DNA from: Halichoerus grypus
Lineage: Eukaryota; Chordata; Mammalia; Carnivora; Phocidae
NCBI RefSeq assembly: GCF_964656455.1
Contig: NC_135717.1
Span: 151,455,793 to 151,519,792, forward strand
Direction of reading: 5' to 3'
Length of the DNA stretch: 64,000 nt
Part shown: in pieces, positions 55,885 through 64,000 of the stretch
Layout of the letters: each line of letters opens with the position of its first letter
Numbering within the stretch: the stretch's first letter is position 1
Position numbers and translations under genes: made by a program
Notes under the pieces: model-generated
What the model saw: the letters and a program-made list of their open reading frames with translations, nothing else
What the model was told of the DNA's origin: nothing
The model's database searches: none

Positions 55885-56205
55885 AGCGGCCTCTACCACT
55901 GCCACCCGCCTCATTCCCTGAATACAGCATCTGTGTTCTTAGCTCAGGAGGATCCCTTTTCCTGGACAGCTGCTGGCCTCTTCTCCATGTTTCTAAGTCA
56001 TCAGCTTCCTTCTAAGGCTCACTCAAATCCCCGTCATCAATGGCTCCTTGAACTCCTGCAGCTTCGTTGGAACGTGCTTGTTGCAAGCATATGATGCTCC
56101 TGACTTTCTAAATCTGTTTGTCTCCTAACTAAATTGTAAGCCTCCTGAGTACGGGGCTATGTTTTCTCACTCTTTAACTCCCCAGGACCAAAATAGAGCG
56201 CTGCT
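55885..56205 (+). repeat. L2 3' region
   Basis: Decayed L2 upstream part, then aaattgtaagcctcctgagt, acggggctatgttttctcac and accaaaatagagcgctgctt. Confidence 0.6.
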
Positions 56206-56214
56206 TTTTGGGAG

Positions 56215-56458
56215 ATTGTGCACTGTAGTGAGAACAGCCCAGGGAGACGTGGGCTGTTCGAATCTTGGCTGCACCACTCAGCAGCTGTTGGAGCCGAGAC
56301 AAAGCATTGCTTCTTGAGTTTTGGTGGTGGGGGTGGTGGGGGGAGGTGCTGTGTGTAGAATGTTTCTACCTTGCAGGATTGTCAAGACGGTTGAAGAAAA
56401 TAAAGTTAGCCGGTGTCACACTGCGTGGCTGGCACGGTCAGCATTCAGTAAATTTCCT
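56215..56458 (+). repeat. MIR, nearly full length
   Basis: tgcactgtagtgagaacagc, gggctgttcgaatcttggct, gcaggattgtcaagacggtt and ggcacggtcagcattcagta follow the sense MIR order. A G/T-rich insertion lies at 56318-56350. Confidence 0.85.
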
Positions 56459-56459
56459 T

Positions 56460-57605
56460 CCTCTGTCTCCAACCCCTTTTCCCTCTCCTTAATATGGATC
56501 GTGATGGTATATCCTCTCCCTGACACCCTCCTCTTAAAAAATACCACGTCACATTCAATAATTTGGGGAGATTTTCTTTCATCTCAGTTGAAGGATTCAC
56601 GAATACCCAGGAAGAGAGTCTCCTACTTCATAAAAAAGGCACCTCAAACTCACCATTCAAAATACCAACATGCATGAGAGCATTTTCTGATCTGATCAGA
56701 AACAAAAAGCAGGGATATTTTAAACCAATATCGTCAAATCAGATGAAAGCTGTCTTTATCAGTTTCCCATATTTTTCCCCAGGTAGCCCCTGCTTTTTGA
56801 AAGTTTGCATTACGCCGCTTCGCTTGTACAAAAGACCTCCGTTACTGCCTGCTTTCTCTAACTGAAAGAAATTTGAATAGGATTTTTGCTTTTACAAAAA
56901 AAGGTGAAAAGCAAAAATAGGATTCAGAATTTGTTTTGCAGTGAGCCTTACAGAGGCAGCGCGCATCACAAGCAGCGAAAGCGGCCCAGCCAAGCTCTTT
57001 GCCCCGGAACCCCGCTCAGCTCTGAGCTGTGTCTGTGAGCATCTGTGCGTTATCCCGATTTATTTTGTGCATCCATTAGCAAGATGTGTTCTAAGGTATT
57101 TTCCAGAAAAGCCTAAGAGAGGTTACTTTTTGGGTCTGGGAATGCTCAAAATTTTTTCCATATGGATTAATGGTAAAAATTAATTAATTAATGGATTATT
57201 TATAATCGTTTCTTTGCTTTACATCATTTTTCCTTACGAAAGGTTTCATAGGAACGCTCTGCTTTCAGATAGCTGGGTGGGGGGGGGAATACATTATCTG
57301 CTTTTTGCAGTGAAGAGTTCTTTGATCTGTGCAGCGACCGTATATCCGGTGAGCTGTGAGGTTAGCTTTTACACCTCAGGGCTGATTGGCCTTACGTTAG
57401 GTGGTGAGAAACGTAAGTGCATAGCCATGTTGCTTTGGGAAAAGTGACCTTCGAAAGCAAAATGTGCATGCTTGGGACCTGTCTCACCACATAGGTACGG
57501 GGAACTCCAACTGGGGCAAGGTGTACCAATAGCCTGAGCAGTTTGGAAGATCAATCTGGATCAATCTCCTGGCAGAACAGAAATAAAGTTCACAAGAGAT
57601 GATGG
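56460..57605. other. Repeat-poor block, locally CpG-enriched
   Basis: 56955-57015 has seven or so CpGs in 60 bases (gcgcgcatcacaagcagcga, ccccggaaccccgctcagct), which is high for this window but far short of a CpG island. It is preceded by tttgttttgcag, a plausible splice acceptor shape. The open frame 56941-57183 (80 codons) has no recognised product. Overlapping plus-strand frames at 56265-56865 are unfamiliar. Confidence 0.4.
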
Positions 57606-57609
57606 GACA

Positions 57610-57825
57610 AGGCTAGGTGTGGCAATCCAGATACGCGGATTTGAATACAAGCTCCTCGCTTGTTAGCCATGTGACCTTGGGCAAGTTTCTCAACTTCTTA
57701 ATCTTAATCAATACAAAGGAGAATAATACTGCCTACATCATAAGTTTGTTTGAGAATTAAATGAAACTATGCATCTAAGACAGTAAAGTGCCAGAGCCCA
57801 GGAAATGTGGGTTCACTTCTAATAC
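57610..57825 (+). repeat. MIR, nearly full length
   Basis: gatttgaatacaagctcctc, tagccatgtgaccttgggca, aatactgcctacatcataag and cagtaaagtgccagagccca follow the sense MIR order. Confidence 0.9.
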
Positions 57826-57829
57826 TTCA

Positions 57830-59990
57830 GGGAGGGATGACTCTTGGGAATATTGCTGGGGCAGGCAGTTAAAAGGCTCTTACTGTTTTGTGTTCTTCTG
57901 ACTTGGTGAGTATCAAAGTGGGACAACACCTGAGATTGGGTGGCTGGAAGGCAGTGGGGAGGGGAGGGCAAACAGGTCCACCTTTTGATTCCTTAGCGGG
58001 TGGTGACATCATCATCATCATCGTTGCCTTCTCCTTTTCCTTCCTCCTGTTCCTTCCTGCTCTCCTCCTCCTCTCCCTTCCCCTCCCCCTCCTCCTCCTT
58101 CTTTCCAACCTTCCTCCTCCTCCTCCTCTCCTTCTTCTTCTCCTTCTCTTCCTCTCTCCTCCACCTTCAAAATTGCTTTAAAAGCAGGATAAGTCACTCT
58201 TAAATGAAACAATGGCTTGTCCGTAGTAAACAATTAATGATTGCTCACAAAATGAATTGAATTGTATCAGGCCCTTGGTTCCTCTGCAATATAGTAGTTC
58301 TACCTGAGCAAACTCTCTTTCTGAGCAAACTCTCATATAATGGACTTTGTTCAGAATTTGAAGATCTCTTTTGGTATAATTTAAATTCAACTCTGAACCT
58401 TGGCTCCTACAAAACAAAGAGGAACGTATCCTTGGTTGTTCTTATCTTGAGGCAAGAGCATATGGGAATTGTAGAGAATAAATATGACTCCCTTTCAACC
58501 CCTTTCAACAACACAGTGCAGGAAGGCTGCATGTGACCATTTAAAATGGGCTTAGCAGAGGTTAAGGAAAGAATGAGGACTTTTCATGTGGTTTTCTTAT
58601 ATTACAGATAATGTAGGAACCACTCATTTAGGTGACCTAGTCATATGTAATATAAAAATCGGTACTGGTTTTTCATCATAAAAAAGAAGAAATCCCAATA
58701 TACTCCATTAGTGTTTCTTCGTTGATTTCTTCTGGAGATGTAAATTGTTCTTGGGCAAGCCCAGAGAGTTTTCTTTAAATAAGCATTCACTCAAACTTAC
58801 ATTGTATCTACTCTCAAGCGAAGTGTTCTCAGGCTCTGGGTCCCACAGCTGTCGTGATGGAAGGGTTGCTATCACAGGGGACACTGTGCCCTTATTCAGG
58901 AGTAATCCACTTTATGGCAGCTGCATCTCTAACTGAGGCCAAAGGATGAAGACACCAGGAGCTGTGATCGGATATCCAAGCTTTTCAGGCAGGCTAAAGA
59001 TCCTCTAGAAAGTCAAAAAGCCATTCTTGTGGGTATCTCTCTCAAGGTCTTGGGGATTAGCCTCCAATGTGTTTCTACAAAAGGAAAATGTTAAGGAACA
59101 AAATAAAGTGGAGAAGGGTTGGGATTAAAGGGGATTTCATTCCATTTTAAGCCCTGGGAAAACATCACATGTGCAAGTGAATTTGAGAAAGTCCAGTGGA
59201 CTCTTGGATAAGAGGAGATCGGCAGAGGTGGAAGTGGCTGGAAACATGGGAGCGTTCAGGCTGCTGAGATAGATGGTGCCCGATTGAACGCGATCGGCCA
59301 CCCATCCACTCGCTTCTCTACAAACCGGCAGCTGGCGGCTGACAGACGCCCTCCTCACACAGGCTCTTGCTCAAGTGATAAGAAGTGAAAAGAGCTCGAG
59401 GCAGGACTATTTTGGGTTCCAGGGGATCTGGGTTGCTATGAGATCTGAGATTAGTGGTTGGGCTGGTGCCGGATGTCGTCCAGCAGCTCATCGTGAAACC
59501 TCGATGAGTTCAAGTCAGTTCTCAGAAGTCAGCTGTGCATGTGGGCTACGGAAGGAGGTGATTGGACTGTTGTGTTTCTTGGGGTTTCCCCGCCCTCAGC
59601 CCAGTTCAGCTAAAAGGATGAGTGGCCTTGGCTCTGTAAGGAATTTTTTTTAGAGTCATCATGTTAAAATGCTCCAGGATGTCTCCTTGTGTTCCCTAAG
59701 TGCCACTAATTCCGGTGGGGCCCAGCACTTCCTGCCCATCATTTTGAAATGACACCCAAATACCATTTCAGCTTATTACCAAACACTAGGTTAATAAACA
59801 CTAAGCTGAAGCACGATATGTCAGAGTCAGGTAAATTAGTGGTAAGTGTCCACAAAAGGGTATGGGTGACACATGTGGCCTGAGACTTGACTCTGGGAGC
59901 TTAACAGCTAAGCCCATAGCCTCTCAGGGTGGCAAATGGCAAAGCCTTTGCTCCCCGGTGAAAGGGACTTTGCCTTCTACAGTCACAGTG
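57830..59990. other. 2.1 kb with a pyrimidine tract but no recognised transposon
   Basis: Apart from the tract at 58005-58166 it is unique DNA. 59270-59480 is mildly CpG-enriched (gaacgcgatcggccaccc). A 92-codon frame at 59375-59653 and a 73-codon minus-strand frame at 59137-59358 have no recognised products. A 14-bp direct repeat ctgagcaaactctc is at 58303-58316 and 58321-58334. Confidence 0.4.
58005..58166. repeat. (CAT)n followed by a (TCC/TTC)n homopyrimidine tract
   Basis: (CAT)5 at about 58008-58022, then about 138 bases almost purely C/T (cctcctcctcctctcccttc) to 58166. Confidence 0.93.
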
Positions 59991-59997
59991 TATATTT

Positions 59998-60160
59998 AAC
60001 TAGTTCTGCCACTACATGACCCTGGGCAAATTAAATTTTCTCTGTCTCTGTTTCTTCTTCCATACCATGCGGTTGATAGTACCACTTAATATGTTCCTTA
60101 CCTAGAATATGTTCTCCATCAGTATTAGTTATTAGTATTGCTGTTATGGTTGCTGTTATT
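59998..60160 (+). repeat. MIR fragment
   Basis: actagttctgccactacatg, accctgggcaaattaaattt, tgatagtaccacttaatatg and a final tattagttattagtattgct follow the sense MIR order. Confidence 0.8.
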
Positions 60161-60164
60161 GTTA

Positions 60165-61440
60165 CAGAAAAAAAACCAGTGCATCAAATCATCATCAAAG
60201 ATTGACTTGAGTAGAGAAGATCAGAGACGTTGGTGGATTAGGCTCCGGAGCCAGGATCTCATAGTAAAGAGGAGTAGTGACCACAGATGAACTATTAAGT
60301 AGGAAGAATGTCATTTTTGATTTGAAGAGAGAGCACTTAGAACAAGTATTTAAAAATTTAGAATGTTCCCATTTCCCAGGTTGGTACGCTGAGACTTCTG
60401 GAGCTGGAATCCACTTACTTATGACACAGAGTCTTCGAATCACAGGTTTGCAAGGAGCCTTCAGGGTCATCCAGTTTAGCCACTACTGGGTCCAACTTCT
60501 GCCTCAAGTGGTGTCTGCGGTGTCCACCTGCTTATTCCACCACATCTTTTGTCTTCTTTCTTGTCCTCCCCCAAACCCACATGATGTGGCAACACACACA
60601 CAGAAACTTCTGCTACAAAGAAGAAAAGGCCAAAGAAATTTGGGTTGAGACAGTGAGTGGTGTGAGTCTCTATGCCAAGGGAGGATGTGCTGGTGTTTTG
60701 TCTTTTTTTTTTTTTTCTAACTTTTCAAAAATAGAAAAAAAAAAAATCCTAAATAGCAGCTTAGTAAATATCAGTAGTATTAGTAGATTTTTCTTGTGTA
60801 TTCTGGGCCAAAAGAAATTTACACTAATGGATGAGTCTTAATCACTCTCCTTGTGTGTGAAGTAAACTATATTAACCACTCTTAAGTAGCAGAAGAGCCC
60901 TAAAGGTATAGTAACCCTTTCTTTTAGATTGAAAATACAGGATCAAAAAGAACATATTAAAAATCTGTAGATATAAGAGTCTTCTTTTGAAACCAAAAAA
61001 TCCTACCCCAGTGAAAGAGACATGGCTTAGCAATTACATTTATATAAAAACATTTTTTATATAAAAAATTAAAATTTTAGTAGAAAATAGGGTCAGTATG
61101 TATCAACCGGGTAAAGTGGTAGCTGAAAAAGCTAATGTGATCTTTGGCTGCATAAGTACATGTATACAGCAACTCAAAATGAGGAAGTTATAGTTTTGCT
61201 GCTCTCTGCCTTGGTCAGAACATACTAGAATCTTATATTCTGTAAGAGTGCCACACTCTTCAAAGGGCTATGGACACACTGAACCACAATCTGAGGAGAG
61301 TGAACAGGGTAGAGAGGTAATGTTAAATGAGATCATGTGAGAAATAACTGAAAATTCTGGAAAAGACCCAGAATAGGGGCAGAGATACCTTCAAATGTCC
61401 ATGAATAAGGATGTATCTCTGTGAGAACAGGGGTAGAACA
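60165..61440. other. 1.3 kb unassigned DNA
   Basis: A 123-codon plus-strand frame at 60277-60648 has no recognised product. 60430-60510 (aaggagccttcagggtcatc) resembles an old repeat but was not assigned. T15 and A12 runs lie at about 60702-60748, and a 12-bp inverted repeat is at 61039-61065. Confidence 0.4.
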
Positions 61441-61444
61441 CAGA

Positions 61445-61615
61445 CCAGTAACTGCATAGTAACAATGACTGAGAAGTGATTACGTGTCAGGCACAAGCCA
61501 GGTGATACATGGATTGATTTATGAGGAAACAGACTCAAGGTTCATAGTTGGGATACAAACTCAAGCAGTCTGACTCCAAAGCCCAAATTCTTAATTACCG
61601 TGCTATCTTGTCAAT
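61445..61615 (-). repeat. MIR fragment
   Basis: agtgattacgtgtcaggcac, atgaggaaacagactcaagg and gtctgactccaaagcccaaa give the reversed MIR order. Confidence 0.8.
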
Positions 61616-61749
61616 GCAGCAAGATATATTTCAATTCAATGAAAGAAGAACTCTCTAAACTGTCCAGGATGTTTAAAGATGATACGTTATCTTACTAAAA
61701 AGATAGTGAGCCCCCCATCACTGGAAGAATCGTAGGGAGGCCATATAAC

Positions 61750-62140
61750 CACTTGGAGGTTAAGGCAGAGAGCATATGGTCATATACTTCAATGTATGCT
61801 GGTCTCCTTTGCAGCTAGGTGTAGGCCAGTGGCTGAACTCTGGCTGATGAAAGTGAGTGAAAGTGGGTGAAAGTGGTACATGCCACATCTAGGCTGTACT
61901 TGAACCCCCACCCCACTCTCCAATGTGTGATCCTCACTCACACTCTTGCCCCATCTGCTGGCTGAAAGGGGAAAACTTTAGTTATCAAAAGAACAGAGCC
62001 ACAAGACAGAAGGAGCCTGGGCCCCTGAATGACATAGCCCCCTCCCGCTAATCTGAATTTGACTAAGACATGAGTGAGAAATGAATCTCACTGTGATGAA
62101 ACAATGAAATTTTGAGGATGTTTGTTAAAGCAGTTACTTC
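61750..62140 (+). mobile_element. Ancient LTR/MER-class repeat, family not named
   Basis: gcagctaggtgtaggccagt, ctgccccatctgctggctga-like sequence, acaagacagaaggagcctgg and cccctgaatgacatagcccc match a familiar mammalian repeat whose name is not certain. It contains a threefold 10-bp tandem array (aagtgagtga, aagtgggtga, aagtggtaca) at 61851-61877. Confidence 0.5.
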
Positions 62141-62298
62141 GTTCTAATACAAAGAGTATACTGTGAGGAGAATCTAAGGATTTGATGAATGGTTGAAATA
62201 CTTATTATCTTTAAGGTCTACTCAAACTTGACATTCTCTGATTTTTAAATAAAAAAAGCAAAGTGCATTTTGAGACTATCCCAGTAAAGAAACACATA

Positions 62299-62499
62299 CC
62301 CCGGGGCGCCTGAGTGGCTCAATCCTTTAAGGGTCTACCTTTGGCTCAGGTCATTATCTCAGGGTCCTGGGATCGAGTCCCAAGTTGGGCTCCCTGCTCA
62401 GCAGGGAGTCTGCTTCTCTCTCTGCCTCTCTCCCTGCTTGTGTGCGTGCTCTCTCTCTCTGATAAATAAATAAATAAATAAATCTTAAAAAAAAAACAA
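62299..62499 (+). mobile_element. CAN-SINE, full length
   Basis: Head ggggcgcctgagtggctcaa, ctccctgctcagcagggagt and tail gataaataaataaataaata. A 13-bp duplication aaagaaacacata lies at 62286-62298 and 62500-62512. Confidence 0.95.
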
Positions 62500-62661
62500 A
62501 AAGAAACACATAACCCAATGTTCAACATATTCCTGGACAAACAAAACAAAACAAAAGCCAGAACTTGAAAATAAACAGATGCTTGACTTACAGGTGTCTG
62601 ACCAGCTAGGCTCAAGACCAACAAGTTAAAAAGTAAAAAGTATGAACAAGAATAAACTATA

Positions 62662-62860
62662 GGTGGGGTGCCTGGGCAGCTCAGTCGGTTACTCAGCTGC
62701 CTTCGGCTCAGGTCCTGATCTCCAGGTCCTGGGATCAAGTCCAGCATCAGGCTCCCTGCTCAGCGAGGAGTCTGCTTCTCCCTCTCCCTCTGCACCCCCC
62801 CCCCACCACTCATGCTCTCTCTCTGTCTCAAATAAATAAATAAAATCATTAAAAAAAAAA
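62662..62860 (+). mobile_element. CAN-SINE, full length
   Basis: Head ggtggggtgcctgggcagct, gccttcggctcaggtcctga, a C-rich block (cacccccccccccaccactc) and tail aaataaataaataaaatc then A12. The duplication aagaataaactata / aagaatatactata lies at 62648-62661 and 62861-62874. Confidence 0.94.
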
Positions 62861-62874
62861 AAGAATATACTATA

Positions 62875-63040
62875 AGTTTGATCATCTAAGTCACTACAAG
62901 CAGTGAGTTTGGAAATGCATTTCTTCATTGAATCATAGCCAACCACGTATCAACACCACCATGCCAAGCAATTAATTAGGGATTAGAAATAAACTTTCAT
63001 GAAACCCTATGCTCTGTATATGAAGAGTTCATAATATAAG
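62875..63040. other. Short unique segment
   Basis: Nothing recognised. Confidence 0.4.
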
Positions 63041-63041
63041 T

Positions 63042-63300
63042 CAGTGGTTTTCAAAGTTTTGAGAATATAAAGTTAATCTGGGAACTTGTTAAAAGTAAGG
63101 ATTTCTGGGTCCACTTCCAGAGACACTAATTCAGAAGGGGTGACAAGGGACTGCTAATCAATATCTAATACAATGCTTGTCACAGAGTACCTACCCAGTA
63201 AACAGCTTTGATAAATGAATGACTGAATTTAATAAACATGCCCAGTCATTCTAATGCAGAAAGTCTATGAACCACCTTCTCAAGAGAAGTTGACCATCCA
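63042..63300. mobile_element. MER5-type element with an L2-like segment inside
   Basis: Left part cagtggttttcaaagttttg, gggaacttgttaaaagtaag, tctgggtccacttccagaga. Right part from about 63232 (aacatgcccagtcattctaa, tctatgaaccacc). Between them, 63165-63230 reads like an L2 3' end (acaatgcttgtcacagagta, gataaatgaatgactgaatt). Confidence 0.65.
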
Positions 63301-63309
63301 GGAAAAAAA

Positions 63310-63915
63310 ACTGAGCCAGAGATCAATTAAATAAGATGCTCTGGCTCTGTAGTTCAAAATACTCTGGAAAAAGAATCAACACCACTTCTTTATGAAGTTG
63401 ACACTTGTTTCCTTTTAAAGAAGCTGAATTTAGTCTAAAAGTAAATAAAAATTCTGGAACCAGAAGGGAAGTAGAGACATATCCAGGAATTTTAAGCAGA
63501 ATGAGGTCATAGGAAGCTGTTCTTTTCCTGCATTTTTTTTCTTTTTTTAAGCAGGAAAATTCCACCCAAGAAGCAGACCAGTTGATCTTGCACCTGTGGT
63601 CCCATGTCTGGCACTTATCTGGGTCAAGTCCAGGAGAGCAGCCCCCAGGCCCTGGAAATAGACAACCCACCCTGTCGCTGGGACACACTGCACGTACAGC
63701 GGTTCTTATCACCAGATGTTCTTGTCCAGCATCTGTCTGGGAGCAGATTCCATGCCTTTTAGGCAGTATACCAGACTGACAAAATTACCCAGGGCTGGCT
63801 ATCTGACCAAAGTGTCCTTCCCTTCGTACATCCATCTCTTCATCCCAGATCCATGAGGCACCTCCGCTGGTGCCCATGCAAATGTATCTACTGTGTTTTG
63901 CTTTCAAGAGCATCT
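63310..63915. other. Unique DNA with a 129-codon minus-strand frame
   Basis: The frame at 63323-63712 runs through an A/T-rich patch and ends in an unremarkable context. Its product has no recognisable domain. Not called as a gene. Confidence 0.4.
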
Positions 63916-63919
63916 AAGA

Positions 63920-64000
63920 AAGCAGCCTGTGGATTCAGACTGCCCAGGCTCACCTCTTACGGATCGTTTCCTAGACTTGTGCCTTGGGACCAACAACATA
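63920..64000 (+). repeat. MIR fragment, cut by the window end
   Basis: gtggattcagactgcccagg, ctcacctcttacggatcg and ctagacttgtgccttgggac fit the sense MIR 5' half. Confidence 0.6.

Overview
This window is mammalian nuclear DNA. No functional protein-coding gene, exon chain, RNA gene or CpG-island promoter can be supported in it. The organism is very probably a carnivoran of the suborder Caniformia outside the dogs (bear, panda, seal or mustelid group). The evidence is 16 tRNA-derived CAN-SINEs. They have a head reading gcgcctgggtggctcagt, a middle reading gggatcgagccccgcatcgg, a CT-rich stretch and an (AAAT)n/poly-A tail. The dog and cat versions of this SINE differ in these segments. All family assignments were made by eye from remembered consensus sequences; nothing was searched.

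The window is intergenic or deep-intronic. It consists of old unique DNA packed with ancient mammalian repeats: about 28 MIR and 15 L2 fragments, several MER5-type and other hAT-like DNA transposon fossils, and two MaLR (MLT1-type) LTRs. Younger carnivoran CAN-SINEs and LINE-1 pieces are layered on top. Most CAN-SINEs have clear target-site duplications, so their ends and insertion points can be read to within a few bases.

Layout. 0-5 kb: a 12-bp minisatellite, two SINEs, two MIRs and old L1 3' ends. 5-11 kb: SINEs, a hAT fossil, MIR and L2, and a MER5-type element split by a SINE. 11-14.9 kb: largely repeat-poor AT-rich DNA. 14.9-15.5 kb: a processed pseudogene of the ubiquitin-conjugating enzyme UBE2C on the minus strand, itself interrupted by an L1 3' end. 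16.6-19.2 kb: a pile-up of two MIRs, two SINEs and a rearranged 1.9-kb L1 carrying ORF2 remnants, an internal inversion and a (TA)n tract. 19-33 kb: unique DNA with scattered SINE, MIR, L2, an LTR nested in a palindromic element, and two related unnamed repeats. 33-45 kb: MIR/L2-rich DNA with several microsatellites and a 220-bp GGAA-type purine tract. 45-64 kb: repeat-poor blocks alternating with L2, MIR, a second MLT1 LTR and three more SINEs.

The best-supported items are the UBE2C retropseudogene and the composite L1. No undescribed biological system is visible. The longest open frames outside repeats (147-156 codons) resemble nothing recognised and are of a length that chance can produce in 64 kb.
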